In this document: positions 1 through 6,412 of the stretch, one piece after another | Position numbering within the stretch: position 1 is the first letter of the stretch | Layout of the letters: every line of letters starts with the position of its first letter | Notes under the pieces: generated by a model | Told to the model about the DNA's origin: nothing | What the model saw: only the letters and a program-made list of their open reading frames with translations | Database searches by the model: none | Source: Chthoniobacterales bacterium | GTDB taxonomy: Bacteria; Verrucomicrobiota; Verrucomicrobiia; Chthoniobacterales; UBA10450 | Reading direction: 5' to 3' | Assembly: GCA_025980625.1 (NCBI GenBank) | Contig: JAICXG010000067.1 | Coordinates: 1-12,360, forward strand | Length of the DNA: 12,360 bases | Position numbers and translations under genes: made by a program

Positions 1-153
1 AACACATCCCAGCGTCGGGCAACTGTCGCCCGAGCTTCCATCGGTGATTGTGACCGTCGTCGATCCGTCGAAGATGGTGAGAGTTGGAACCGCGTAAGCC
101 GAAACGGCGCAACTTGCCACCGTGATTGCGAGTAATTTGATAAAAGTTCTCAT
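1..153 (-). CDS. Secreted PEP-CTERM-type protein, N-terminal part (cut by left edge)
   Basis: The first 51 residues are visible, starting MRTFIKLLAITVASCAVSAY. A short basic start, a hydrophobic core (about residues 5-19) and an AYA-V junction near residues 20-22 make a good Sec signal peptide. The mature part begins VPTLTIFDGSTTVTITDGSS, a low-charge Thr/Ser-rich beta-type sequence with two cysteines (about residues 44 and 49). This resembles the start of many PEP-CTERM/exosortase-sorted surface proteins of Verrucomicrobiota and Planctomycetota, but the diagnostic C-terminal PEP motif lies outside the window, so that assignment is inference. The ATG is preceded by AGAAGG at a 7-nt distance, an acceptable ribosome binding site. 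The upstream region carries paired operator-like repeats. It could equally be another exported beta-rich adhesin-like protein. Confidence 0.7.
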   Translation of the reverse strand, partial: MRTFIKLLAITVASCAVSAYAVPTLTIFDGSTTVTITDGSSGDSCPTLGCV

Positions 154-180
154 TGTTATGCCTTCTGTTTTCTTTGCGCG

Positions 181-198
181 CCGACATGCAGATGTCGG
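181..198 (-). promoter_or_regulatory. Hairpin in the 5' leader of the secreted-protein gene
   Basis: CCGACAT-GCAG-ATGTCGG is a perfect 7-bp inverted repeat with a 4-nt loop, lying 28 bp upstream of the start codon at 153. It may fold in the mRNA leader or serve as a DNA dyad. Its arms share the core CCGAC/GTCGG with the two repeats further upstream, which hints at one common binding protein. No T-tract follows, so it is not a terminator. Confidence 0.4.
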
Positions 199-267
199 AT
201 TCTTGCCTGTATACGCAGAGCGTGACTTCAAAGGTTTTAAAATTTAGTCAACTTTTGTATCTTTTTC

Positions 268-320
268 ATTCTGTAAGACTTTCCGACGACAATCACTTCG
301 ATTCTGTCAGACCTTCCGAC
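268..320 (-). promoter_or_regulatory. Two direct operator-like repeats upstream of the secreted-protein gene
   Basis: ATTCTGTAAGACTTTCCGAC (268-287) and ATTCTGTCAGACCTTCCGAC (301-320) match at 18 of 20 positions and start exactly 33 bp apart, about three helical turns. The second copy contains an imperfect dyad, TGTCAGA-CCT-TCCGACA (306-322), the form expected for a dimeric regulator; the first copy is a degenerate version. They lie 115-167 bp upstream of the start at 153. In exosortase-bearing bacteria PEP-CTERM genes are commonly controlled by the PrsK/PrsR two-component system with sigma-54, so an enhancer-type site is possible. I found no GG-N10-GC sigma-54 core between these repeats and the gene, so the regulator is unidentified. 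Confidence 0.5.
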
Positions 321-485
321 AAATCGGCCGTCGGCAGGATGGAATGACTCGTTAGCTTAGGGTCGAAATCCGCCAGATAGCAGAGTTCAAGGACGAAGCC
401 GCGCGGCGACGCGCCCGGTTTGCCGCGGCAAGCTGCGGTGCAATCGGATCTTTGCCCGACGATGGGTTGGGCCTAAGATTCCGTC
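321..485. other. Intergenic stretch with nothing recognised
   Basis: Apart from a short CCGAC/GTCGG inverted repeat (316-320 with 330-334), this stretch holds no convincing gene, terminator or structured RNA. Base composition changes from AT-rich (about 220-300) to GC-rich here. It should contain the promoter of the gene starting at 486, but no clear -35/-10 pair is visible. An in-frame TAA at 474-476 closes the upstream frame of that gene. Confidence 0.5.
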
Positions 486-992
486 ATGAGTTCGTCCGGG
501 CCGCTTGCTGTCCAACCCGCGCACAAGGATAACGATCATTGGAAATTCCTGCGCGATGTGCTGGTTTTTCAACTCAAGATGTTCCTTGACAATGCGCGCG
601 ATTTTGCGCTCATGCCGGTCTCGCTTGCGGCCGCCGCGATCGATCTGGTTTTCAAAGGAGAAAAGCAAGGGTCACTCTTCTATCGGGTGCTGCGCTGGGG
701 CGCCCATAGCGAGGAAGTGATTGATGTCTACAGCGCGATCAAGGCGCATAAGCGGCCGGAGGTTAATCCTAACTACACGGTGGATGCAGCTATCGCGCGG
801 CTGGAAGAGGTGGTCGTTCGCGAATGTGAGAAAGGGGGCACCGCGGCGAGCATCAAAGCGGCGATGGATCGCGCAATCGGGCAAATCCAGATCGAAACCA
901 CCGGGCCGCGCGACCGTGCGAAAACGGCGATTTTACGCGCGACTGACAAACTGCGGAGCAAACTGCAGAATCGGCCAGACGACACGGCTTAG
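486..992 (+). CDS. Conserved-looking hypothetical protein, 168 aa
   Basis: I do not recognise this family with confidence. The ORF is closed upstream by an in-frame TAA at 474-476, so ATG 486 is the first possible ATG start; no Shine-Dalgarno is visible. Residues 20-56 (from KFLRDVLVFQLKMFLDNARD onward) form a likely amphipathic-then-hydrophobic helix pair with one weak membrane-like stretch (about 38-56). The motif LFYRVLRWGAHSEEVIDVYS (64-83) follows, and residues 98-162 are a charged, Ala-rich helical tail. Codon usage and GC match the neighbours. The overall pattern resembles small uncharacterised proteins that begin with a hydrophobic 'RD..L.PVSL' helix in Gram-negative bacteria, but I cannot name a function. 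It converges on the M28 gene with a 31-bp gap and no terminator-like hairpin between them. Confidence 0.75.
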   Translation: MSSSGPLAVQPAHKDNDHWKFLRDVLVFQLKMFLDNARDFALMPVSLAAAAIDLVFKGEKQGSLFYRVLRWGAHSEEVIDVYSAIKAHKRPEVNPNYTVDAAIARLEEVVVRECEKGGTAASIKAAMDRAIGQIQIETTGPRDRAKTAILRATDKLRSKLQNRPDDTA

Positions 993-1023
993 TTCGTTAG
1001 GCGAGTCAAGCCGCTGGCCCGTA

Positions 1024-2042
1024 TCACTGGTTGCGTGACGGATTCACGAGGCGGCGAATGACATTCTCCAATCCAGCCACCACCCGAGTCATTGAGTCAT
1101 AGTCGAGCTTGTCCGGCGTATCGTTACGAGTGTGATAATACGGATAGCGGAAAGGCGCCGTATCTGTAATCATAATCCCGGGATACCCATGCTGCCAGAA
1201 GGACCATTGATCGGACCAACTGACACCGGGAACAAATTCTGGCATGGCTGCTCCCTCCGACGGAATCGTGGCGTGACGGCGAAACTCGCCGAGAGCTTGG
1301 TGCAAGAGGGAACGCGAGAAGAGGTTGCCGACAAAGCTAATAAAGTTGCCGGTGCGAGGATAAAGTAACCCCAGCCCCGCGACTGGATAGTTCTGCGAGC
1401 CCGGTTGCTGAGAGTAATACCCGATTGTCTCGAGGCTGATCATGGCGTCGATCCGGTCGCCGCGTTTCCGGCAGCCGCTGGCATAGACGTAGCTCCCCAT
1501 CTCGCTGGTCTGGAAGTAGCCGGGTTCTTCATTAACGAAAGCAACCAACCTGAGGGTTTTCTCGTTAGGCTTGGCAGAAAAGCGATGCGCGAGGCCAGAA
1601 GAGCGGCAATACCGCTACCGTTGTCATTCGCGCCGGGTGAGCCGAAGACAGAGTCATAGTGCGCGCCGATCAGCACGACCGCCGCGGACGCACCGGGGAG
1701 TTCCGCCTCGATATTGTGACAGCTCTTACCTTGTAACTCATAACTGTCGCGACGCAGTTTCCATCCGCCCAGCTGACTTTCGATGTATTCGGCGGCGGTC
1801 TGGAGCTGCGGGTAATGCGCGAGGTTGCGCTCGCCGATTTCGCCGCCAAGTTTTTGGACGTGGCCGGCCAGTTCGGCGCGCAGTAGTTTCTCATCAGGTG
1901 AAAGCGGCGGCGGGATTCCATGAAAGCTTTTTCCTGGCATATGGATGATGAACCCCCAACCGGCGAAGAGAAGAATGAGGAGACCCAGCCAAAAGACAAT
2001 GCGCAAGTTACGAATGAGTTTGGAGCGACTGCCGGCTGTCAT
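1024..2042 (-). pseudogene. M28-family zinc aminopeptidase, membrane-anchored, broken by a 1-base frameshift
   Basis: Two adjoining frames together make one M28 peptidase of about 339 aa. The upstream frame (2042 down to about 1593) carries an N-terminal membrane anchor (about residues 13-33) and the metal motif GAHYDS (His128, Asp130) with AND-NGSG (Asp140). The downstream frame carries VAFVNEEPGYFQT (general base Glu172 and ligand Glu173 in corrected numbering), SLETIGYY, and the last ligand in YYHTRNDTPDKLDY (about His304). All expected active-site residues are present. At 1593-1594 the minus strand reads CTG GCC TCG; restoring one C gives CTG GCC CTC GCG CAT and the smooth reading ALLALAHRFSAKPNEKTLRL. 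So one base is missing from a C run (GG on the plus strand). Either the gene is recently inactivated or the base was lost in sequencing. No other lesion is visible. The product would face the periplasm and degrade peptides. Confidence 0.85.
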
Positions 2043-2058
2043 TTCAAAGGGTTCTATC

Positions 2059-2077
2059 GTGCGCTGCGTCAGTGCAC
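2059..2077 (-). promoter_or_regulatory. 19-bp imperfect palindrome just upstream of the M28 gene
   Basis: GTGCGCTG-CGT-CAGTGCAC: eight base pairs (one G-T wobble in the RNA) around a 3-nt centre, beginning 16 bp before the M28 start at 2042. Position and symmetry fit an operator or a leader hairpin. It sits in the 188-bp region shared with the divergent glycosyltransferase, so it could act on either gene. Confidence 0.35.
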
Positions 2078-2230
2078 AATCGAGAACGCAATCCTGCGGC
2101 TTTTTTTGGGGGCGGCCGCGCGCTTTTTAGTGGATTGTTGCGGCGCGATGGCTTTGTCTGGCAGACTAATGAGTTTGTTCGGACTCAGCAATGCCGCCTC
2201 TATTGTTGACCCTGTCGTCAGCGCGCCCAA

Positions 2231-3376
2231 GTGAATCATTTTTCGCCGCACGTTTCTCAGTCGCGTCGAAAGGACTGGGCCGAACAATCATGGGGGCGAA
2301 TTCGGAGATGGGATTGGCCGACCATTGGGCTGGTGCTCGGCGTCAAGCTGCTCGTCCTGACCTTCGCGATGCAAGCGGTCGCCTCATTCCGGATGGTGCA
2401 TCCCAACTGGCTCGAGATTTGGAACCGATGGGACGCTACGCACTATCTGACGCTGGCGGAAAAAGGCTATGCCGCCGCCGGAGATAGCCGGGTCTTGCTC
2501 GTCTTTTTCCCGCTCTATCCCTGGCTGGTTCGCGCGATCACCTTCTTTGTTCACAACTACATCGCGGCGGCTTTGCTTGTTTCCGGCGTCGCCTCACTCG
2601 CGGCGGGTCTGCTCTTTCGCCAGCTCGTGCTTTGCGATGAGCCAGACAGGGTGGCGCGGAATGCAGTCTGGTTCCTTTTTATCTTTCCTACCAGTTTCTT
2701 TCTCCACGTAGCCTATACTGAGAGTCTGTTTCTGGCCCTTACGCTTGGGTGTTTCCTCGCGGCGCGGAAGGAGCACTGGGCGCTTGCGGGGTTGCTCGGC
2801 GCGGCCGCCTCACTCACGCGAGTGAATGGACTTCTTCTCGGGCCGGCCTTGGCGATGGAAATAATTCTGCAATTTGCGCGGAGGCGAAAGTGGGACTGGC
2901 GCTGGCTCTGGGTAGGTCTGGTACCACTTGGGTTCGTTGCTTATCTCTGGCTAAACTACGAAGTAACCGGTGACTACTTTGCTTTCATCAGGATCATGCA
3001 GGAGCACTGGTATAAGAAGGTCGCCTCGCCCTGGTTCGGCGTCCACGATCTCTGGCTCCGAACTCTGGGAATGAATATCAATGAGGGACTGAACGAGCTG
3101 ATCGCAGTTGCCCTGACTTTTGTCTGCACGATTTGGTCCTGGATTCGGTTGCGCCCTTCTTACTCGGTGTGGATTACACTTAACTGGCTCCTCATTACGA
3201 GCACGTCTTTTATCCTCAGCGTGCCGCGATACACGCTGACACTTTTTCCGGTGTTCATTCTCGTTGCGATCGCGTTAACCGGCCGCCGTTTCTGGTTTTC
3301 CATCGTGACGATCTGGTCGGTGCTGTATCTCGCGCTTTATACGGGGCGCTTTGCCGCGGGATTTTGGGCATTTTGA
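2231..3376 (+). CDS. PIG-V-like polytopic membrane mannosyltransferase
   Basis: A 381-aa integral membrane protein with about eight to ten hydrophobic segments. Motifs match the bacterial branch of the PIG-V (GPI mannosyltransferase 2-like) family, whose members are GT-C-fold enzymes using lipid-linked sugars. They are NRWDATHYLTLAEKGY (65-80, holding the WD and HY residues expected at the first external loop), FFPLYPWLV (92-100), FPTSFFLHVAYTESLF (152-167), SLTRVNG (194-200) and SVPRYTLTLFP (330-340). Bacterial members lack GPI anchors and probably mannosylate a lipid or glycan at the outer face of the inner membrane; the acceptor is unknown. The start is GTG at 2231 with no Shine-Dalgarno; the basic stretch (RRK, RIRRW) before the first membrane helix at about residue 29 fits the positive-inside rule. 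It is divergent from the M28 gene and followed 58 bp later by the BamE-like gene on the same strand. Confidence 0.85.
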   Translation: MNHFSPHVSQSRRKDWAEQSWGRIRRWDWPTIGLVLGVKLLVLTFAMQAVASFRMVHPNWLEIWNRWDATHYLTLAEKGYAAAGDSRVLLVFFPLYPWLVRAITFFVHNYIAAALLVSGVASLAAGLLFRQLVLCDEPDRVARNAVWFLFIFPTSFFLHVAYTESLFLALTLGCFLAARKEHWALAGLLGAAASLTRVNGLLLGPALAMEIILQFARRRKWDWRWLWVGLVPLGFVAYLWLNYEVTGDYFAFIRIMQEHWYKKVASPWFGVHDLWLRTLGMNINEGLNELIAVALTFVCTIWSWIRLRPSYSVWITLNWLLITSTSFILSVPRYTLTLFPVFILVAIALTGRRFWFSIVTIWSVLYLALYTGRFAAGFWAF

Positions 3377-3434
3377 GAAGCAAAAATGTTTACGTGCATC
3401 CGGGCGCCATTTGATGCAAAATGGCAACGCCATC

Positions 3435-3833
3435 ATGAAAACGAAACTGCTTGCCACCGCGCTACTCATATCCACTTGCGTAACGAGCTGGGCCTGGTTC
3501 TCGCCTTCCATCACGCAGAGGAAGGTGAATCAGATTCGAATCGGGCAGACGACTGAGATTCAACTGGTCCACCTGTTCGGCGCACCGACCACGCGGATGG
3601 TCGACGTGCGGCATCAAGTCGAGCTTCAGTGGTTCCGTTCGCGACCGATGTCGCCGGCGGGCTATTTGCCGCTGATCGGATCATTTGTTGGCGGGCTTAA
3701 CATTGAAGCGCAGGAGCTATATGTCCTGCTTTCGTCGAACGGGACGGTATTGCGTTTTACCGCTTACAGCTCCACTGGCAGCTTGCGCGCGCCGGCGCAA
3801 ACAGTCATCCGCCAGACCAGCTACGCTAAGTGA
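3435..3833 (+). CDS. Small exported SmpA/OmlA (BamE)-like protein
   Basis: A 132-aa protein starting MKTKLLATALLISTCVTSWA. Residues 1-20 form a signal peptide; Cys15 is preceded by IST, a poor lipobox, so lipidation is uncertain. The segment KVNQIRIGQTTEIQLVHLFG (30-49) followed by AP reproduces the SmpA/OmlA pattern 'I..G.t...v..lfG.P', and the following strands (QVELQWFRSR, ELYVLLSSNGTVLRF) fit the same small alpha/beta fold. True BamE is an outer-membrane lipoprotein of the beta-barrel assembly machine; the weak lipobox and Ala/Gly-rich insert near 73-91 make this a family-level call only. An in-frame ATG at 3414 would add seven residues ahead of the signal peptide; ATG 3435 gives the better signal peptide. 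It may be cotranscribed with the glycosyltransferase upstream. Its last 13 bp overlap the end of the convergent response regulator gene. Confidence 0.65.
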   Translation: MKTKLLATALLISTCVTSWAWFSPSITQRKVNQIRIGQTTEIQLVHLFGAPTTRMVDVRHQVELQWFRSRPMSPAGYLPLIGSFVGGLNIEAQELYVLLSSNGTVLRFTAYSSTGSLRAPAQTVIRQTSYAK

Positions 3834-4237
3834 TTGCCCGGCGGGCGCACGGCCTCTCGCGATTGTGCTCCGCCCGTCTGGCGGCGGGTGGAGATTTCCT
3901 CCAGGACTTGCTCGAGCCGGGCGCGACTGATTGGCTTTTGCAAGACGGCGAACGCGCCTGATAACTCCGGGGTGAGCTCAATCCGCTCACCCAGGCCGGA
4001 AAGAAAGACAATGCAACCGGCCGGGTCGTCGCTCAAGATGTTGCGGCACGCCGTCAGGCCATTAAGCCGTGCCATCGCAAAATCCATCAAGACGACATCG
4101 GGCTTGTGCTGACGATAAGCGCGGATCGCGTCGAGCCCGGAGTGAACGACCGCGACCATCTCGTGTCCGAACGAGCGCACCATCTCGGCGAGTACGCTCG
4201 AAAACAGCTTCTCGTCATCCGCGATTAAGACGCGCAC
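3821..4237 (-). CDS. Stand-alone receiver-domain response regulator
   Basis: A single CheY-like receiver of 138 aa from the GTG at 4235-4237, with no output domain. Visible key residues are the acidic pair in VLIADDEKL (Asp7, Asp8), the phosphoacceptor in VVLMDFAMARLNG (Asp52), the switch Ser80 in VFLSGLG, and Lys101 in the LQKPIS motif. The usual 'MP' after the phosphoacceptor is MA here. The tail after about residue 118 is polar and probably disordered. The frame stays open to an ATG at 4345, which would add 36 residues (MGAPICFAGLAYPKF...) unlike any receiver N-terminus, so I prefer the internal GTG, although it has no Shine-Dalgarno. The gene overlaps the convergent BamE-like gene by 13 bp and lies downstream of the subtilase terminator, so it should have its own promoter. 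Its kinase partner is unknown. Confidence 0.8.
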   Translation of the reverse strand: MRVLIADDEKLFSSVLAEMVRSFGHEMVAVVHSGLDAIRAYRQHKPDVVLMDFAMARLNGLTACRNILSDDPAGCIVFLSGLGERIELTPELSGAFAVLQKPISRARLEQVLEEISTRRQTGGAQSREAVRPPGNHLA

Positions 4238-4334
4238 AAGAGAAAGAGGAGAAATTTCCGGGCCAACGCAACTGATTATTTTTCCGCGGCGACAGACCTG
4301 GAACTTGGGATAAGCGAGTCCGGCAAAGCAAATC

Positions 4335-4358
4335 GGCGCGCCCATTTCTAAGCGCGCC
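4335..4358 (-). promoter_or_regulatory. GC hairpin in the leader of the receiver gene
   Basis: GGCGCGC and GCGCGCC form a perfect 7-bp all-GC stem around a 10-nt loop (4342-4351). It surrounds the alternative ATG at 4343-4345, about 100 bp upstream of the preferred GTG start. No T-tract follows on either strand, so it is a structured leader or dyad rather than a terminator. A longer-range inverted repeat, CCTTGCC (4378-4384) with GGCAAGG (4425-4431), lies next to it. Confidence 0.35.
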
Positions 4359-4434
4359 CGTGAGTAAAGGAACCGAACCTTGCCAGGGAAAGGGCAGGCC
4401 GCGACCGTCGGGCGGCATCGTCAAGGCAAGGCGC

Positions 4435-4478
4435 AAAAAGGTGAACGCCGCTTTCCCAAAAGAGAAAGCGGCGTCACC
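4435..4478 (-). terminator. Intrinsic terminator of the subtilase gene
   Basis: Read on the minus strand, a strong stem (GGTG plus ACGCCGCTTTC on the plus-strand arm, 4440-4455, paired with GAAAGCGGCGT plus CACC, 4464-4478) closes over an 8-nt loop, with one bulged base at 4444. About 15 pairs in total are followed at once by TTTTT (plus-strand AAAAA at 4435-4439). It begins 44 bp past the subtilase stop codon. This is the clearest Rho-independent terminator in the window, and it separates the subtilase from the receiver gene. Confidence 0.9.
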
Positions 4479-4491
4479 AGTTGCGTAAAGC

Positions 4492-4505
4492 CGAACCAGG
4501 GTTCG
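4492..4505. repeat. 14-bp dyad between subtilase stop codon and terminator
   Basis: CGAACC-AG-GGTTCG is a perfect 6-bp inverted repeat with a 2-bp centre. The centre is too tight for a normal RNA loop, so it is more likely a DNA dyad, or a stem with two open pairs. It lies 17-30 bp beyond the subtilase stop codon. Function unknown. Confidence 0.4.
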
Positions 4506-4521
4506 ACCGCCGGAGCGAGCC

Positions 4522-6306
4522 TTAGCGTGCTCTGACGTCCGCGTTGGCGCTCCCGCCCAGATTACTCGTTACCGTGACGTTTACCGGATTCGCAATCCCG
4601 TTCTTTTTCAGTTGGTAAGTACCATCGCCCCGGGTTCTCATTGTCCCGAGGACTTCACCCGAACTCGTCACCTTAACAGTTAGGACCGCGGCTGTGTTGG
4701 AATCAGTCGCCGAGACCGTCAACTGGCTGCGGGAGGTGTTATATACGGCCTTCGTGATCGTCACCGTATCGACCATCACCGAGTTCACCGCGGCGAGAAT
4801 GTCGATCCGACCGTTGCCATAGGTGTTGTTAGGCGTGGTGGGAGAACCTGAGTCACAGGCATTCGAGAGAATATGAACCGCATTGTTGTTCAAGACCGGT
4901 TCGGTGGCATCGGGATTTTTCTTTAATTCCGGATGAGCCGACCAGAGCAAGGCGACCGCGCCCGCGATATGCGGTGTAGCCATCGACGTGCCGCTAAGGA
5001 AGGCGTAAGCCGTATCGGAGGTGTTGTAAGCCGAGCGGGTGTTCGTTCCCGGCGCGCAAATATCCGGCTTCAGGCGCATGCTGCCGTCGGAGGTAACCGG
5101 ACCACGACTGCTAAAGGATGCAATCGTGTCGGTGCCGGTGTTCAATGCCCCGACGGTGTAACTTGCATCGTAGATTGCCGGCGGGTCGATCACGGTTGAG
5201 CAACTTGGCCCCGAGTTCTCAGCTGCACATACCATCTCAATTCCGGCGGCGCGCTGGCCTTCCACTCCGGCCTGCAAAGTAGATGGCGAGCAGCCTTCCG
5301 AAGAAGGGCAGGCCCAGGAGTTAGTCGTGATATCGGGCGCTTTGCTCGGGTCGCCCTGGGAAGGATCGCCGCCGATAGGATAAGGCGCGAGGAAAAACTC
5401 CATGCACTCCAAGTATCTTGCCGGCGTGCCGTTGCCTTCGTCCATGTTACGGCAGCCAATGCACTGCGCCTGGGGCGCCATCCCGATTTGGTTAGTGCCG
5501 CCGTCGTCGCCGATGGCTGTTCCAATCGTGTGAGTGCCATGTCCAAAGTCGTCGCAGGGCTGGGGTGAGTCATTGCCACAGGGATTACCGACACTATCGT
5601 GAATCGAGTCGTGCCAGTTAAAATTATGGTCGGCGACGATGCCATTCCAGCCGCGGTAATGCGGCTTAATCGCAAGGTGCGTCCAGCGGAAGCCGGTGTC
5701 GGCGCCGGCGATTACGATTCCCTGACCAAAGAAACCTTCCGCCCAGACATCGGGAGCATGGGTGTAACTAATGCCGGGCTCAATGCCAGCTGGCGCGGCA
5801 GGTTGTGACGGCGCGGTGACGGCATGTTCGCCCACAGGAATGCCGCGCACGTGCGGGTTACCTTCGACGCGGGCGACATCCGGACGCGAAGCCAGGGTAA
5901 GGGCGTCTTCATAGTGACCTTTCACCCAGAGTGCATTGACAATGTAGAAGGAGCGATATTCGAGCTTGTGTTCCTTGAGCCAATTTATGATCGAGCCCTG
6001 CGTCGCCTGTTTCTTATTCCAGAGCGCATCGCGAACGAAGCGGCCTTTCTCGGCTTTGGTGGCGAGAAGGGCGGCGCCGCTCAGGTCGGCCTGGTCCGCC
6101 ATGATGACCATGAACTCGGCCTTCTGACCCTGCGTGGTATGTTCGATCACCCACGGGGCAATCTTGCGGAGCGCGGCCGCCTGATCAGGCCGATTGACCG
6201 CACGCAGAGAGCCGGCCGCGCCGATCGCCACGACTACGGCGGCAAGAAAGAGAAGAAAAATGAGCCGCCGGAGCGGTCTGAACCTGGTGACATTGTGAGT
6301 TTTCAT
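4522..6306 (-). CDS. Exported subtilisin-like serine protease (S8, bacillopeptidase F-like)
   Basis: A 594-aa secreted protease from ATG 6306 (MKTHNVTRFRPLRRLIFLLF). Basic residues and a hydrophobic core (about 14-33) form a signal peptide. Residues 60-155 look like an I9-type propeptide, which acts as an intramolecular chaperone and is removed on activation. The catalytic triad is intact: Asp203 (GADTGFRWTH), His256 (FGHGTHT) and Ser441 (GTSMATPHIAGA), with oxyanion Asn364 (AAENSG). A Cys-containing stretch, QCIGCRNMDEGNGTPARYLE (281-300), is typical of the bacillopeptidase F-like subgroup. Ten cysteines lie between residues 243 and 369, suggesting several disulfides and a folded life outside the cytoplasm. 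Residues about 512-594 form a beta-rich C-terminal domain. The frame is open to 6480, but the extra 58 residues would precede the signal peptide and are unlikely. Transcription ends at the hairpin at 4435-4478. Likely role: extracellular or periplasmic protein breakdown. Confidence 0.93.
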   Translation of the reverse strand: MKTHNVTRFRPLRRLIFLLFLAAVVVAIGAAGSLRAVNRPDQAAALRKIAPWVIEHTTQGQKAEFMVIMADQADLSGAALLATKAEKGRFVRDALWNKKQATQGSIINWLKEHKLEYRSFYIVNALWVKGHYEDALTLASRPDVARVEGNPHVRGIPVGEHAVTAPSQPAAPAGIEPGISYTHAPDVWAEGFFGQGIVIAGADTGFRWTHLAIKPHYRGWNGIVADHNFNWHDSIHDSVGNPCGNDSPQPCDDFGHGTHTIGTAIGDDGGTNQIGMAPQAQCIGCRNMDEGNGTPARYLECMEFFLAPYPIGGDPSQGDPSKAPDITTNSWACPSSEGCSPSTLQAGVEGQRAAGIEMVCAAENSGPSCSTVIDPPAIYDASYTVGALNTGTDTIASFSSRGPVTSDGSMRLKPDICAPGTNTRSAYNTSDTAYAFLSGTSMATPHIAGAVALLWSAHPELKKNPDATEPVLNNNAVHILSNACDSGSPTTPNNTYGNGRIDILAAVNSVMVDTVTITKAVYNTSRSQLTVSATDSNTAAVLTVKVTSSGEVLGTMRTRGDGTYQLKKNGIANPVNVTVTSNLGGSANADVRAR

Positions 6307-6399
6307 TGAGCGTAGGCTGTAGAGATTTTGCGGGCAGAGATCAAGACAATTTTCGCTTTGGTTTGCAATTTGGCTTTGGCGCGAGGATTTGGCACGGTG

Positions 6400-6405
6400 G
6401 ATAAT
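6400..6405 (+). promoter_or_regulatory. Candidate -10 box of the small exported protein gene
   Basis: GATAAT at 6400-6405 has a reasonable partner TTGGCG 18 bp upstream. If used, transcription would start about at 6412, directly at the ATG at 6413, giving a leaderless mRNA. No Shine-Dalgarno precedes this ATG, which fits. Based on consensus similarity only. Confidence 0.3.
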
Positions 6406-6412
6406 CGATCCG

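Noticed and set aside
2106..2136. T7/G5 run followed by a GC palindrome as a terminator
   Set aside because: No plus-strand gene ends upstream of it, and the T run comes without a stable preceding stem.
4345..4400. tRNA-like T-arm (GGTTCGGTT on the minus strand) in the receiver leader
   Set aside because: The loop lacks the invariant A58 and no matching acceptor, D-arm or anticodon arm can be built around it.
4473..4520. Resemblance to a c-di-GMP riboswitch core (GCGTAAAGCC) near the subtilase terminator
   Set aside because: The rest of the aptamer (paired P2/P3 helices and tetraloop) is absent, and the site is downstream of a gene, not in a leader.
6390..6406. Sigma-54-like TGGCACG element upstream of the small exported protein gene
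   Set aside because: The -24 half fits well, but the required GC of the -12 half is missing at the correct spacing (AA is there instead).
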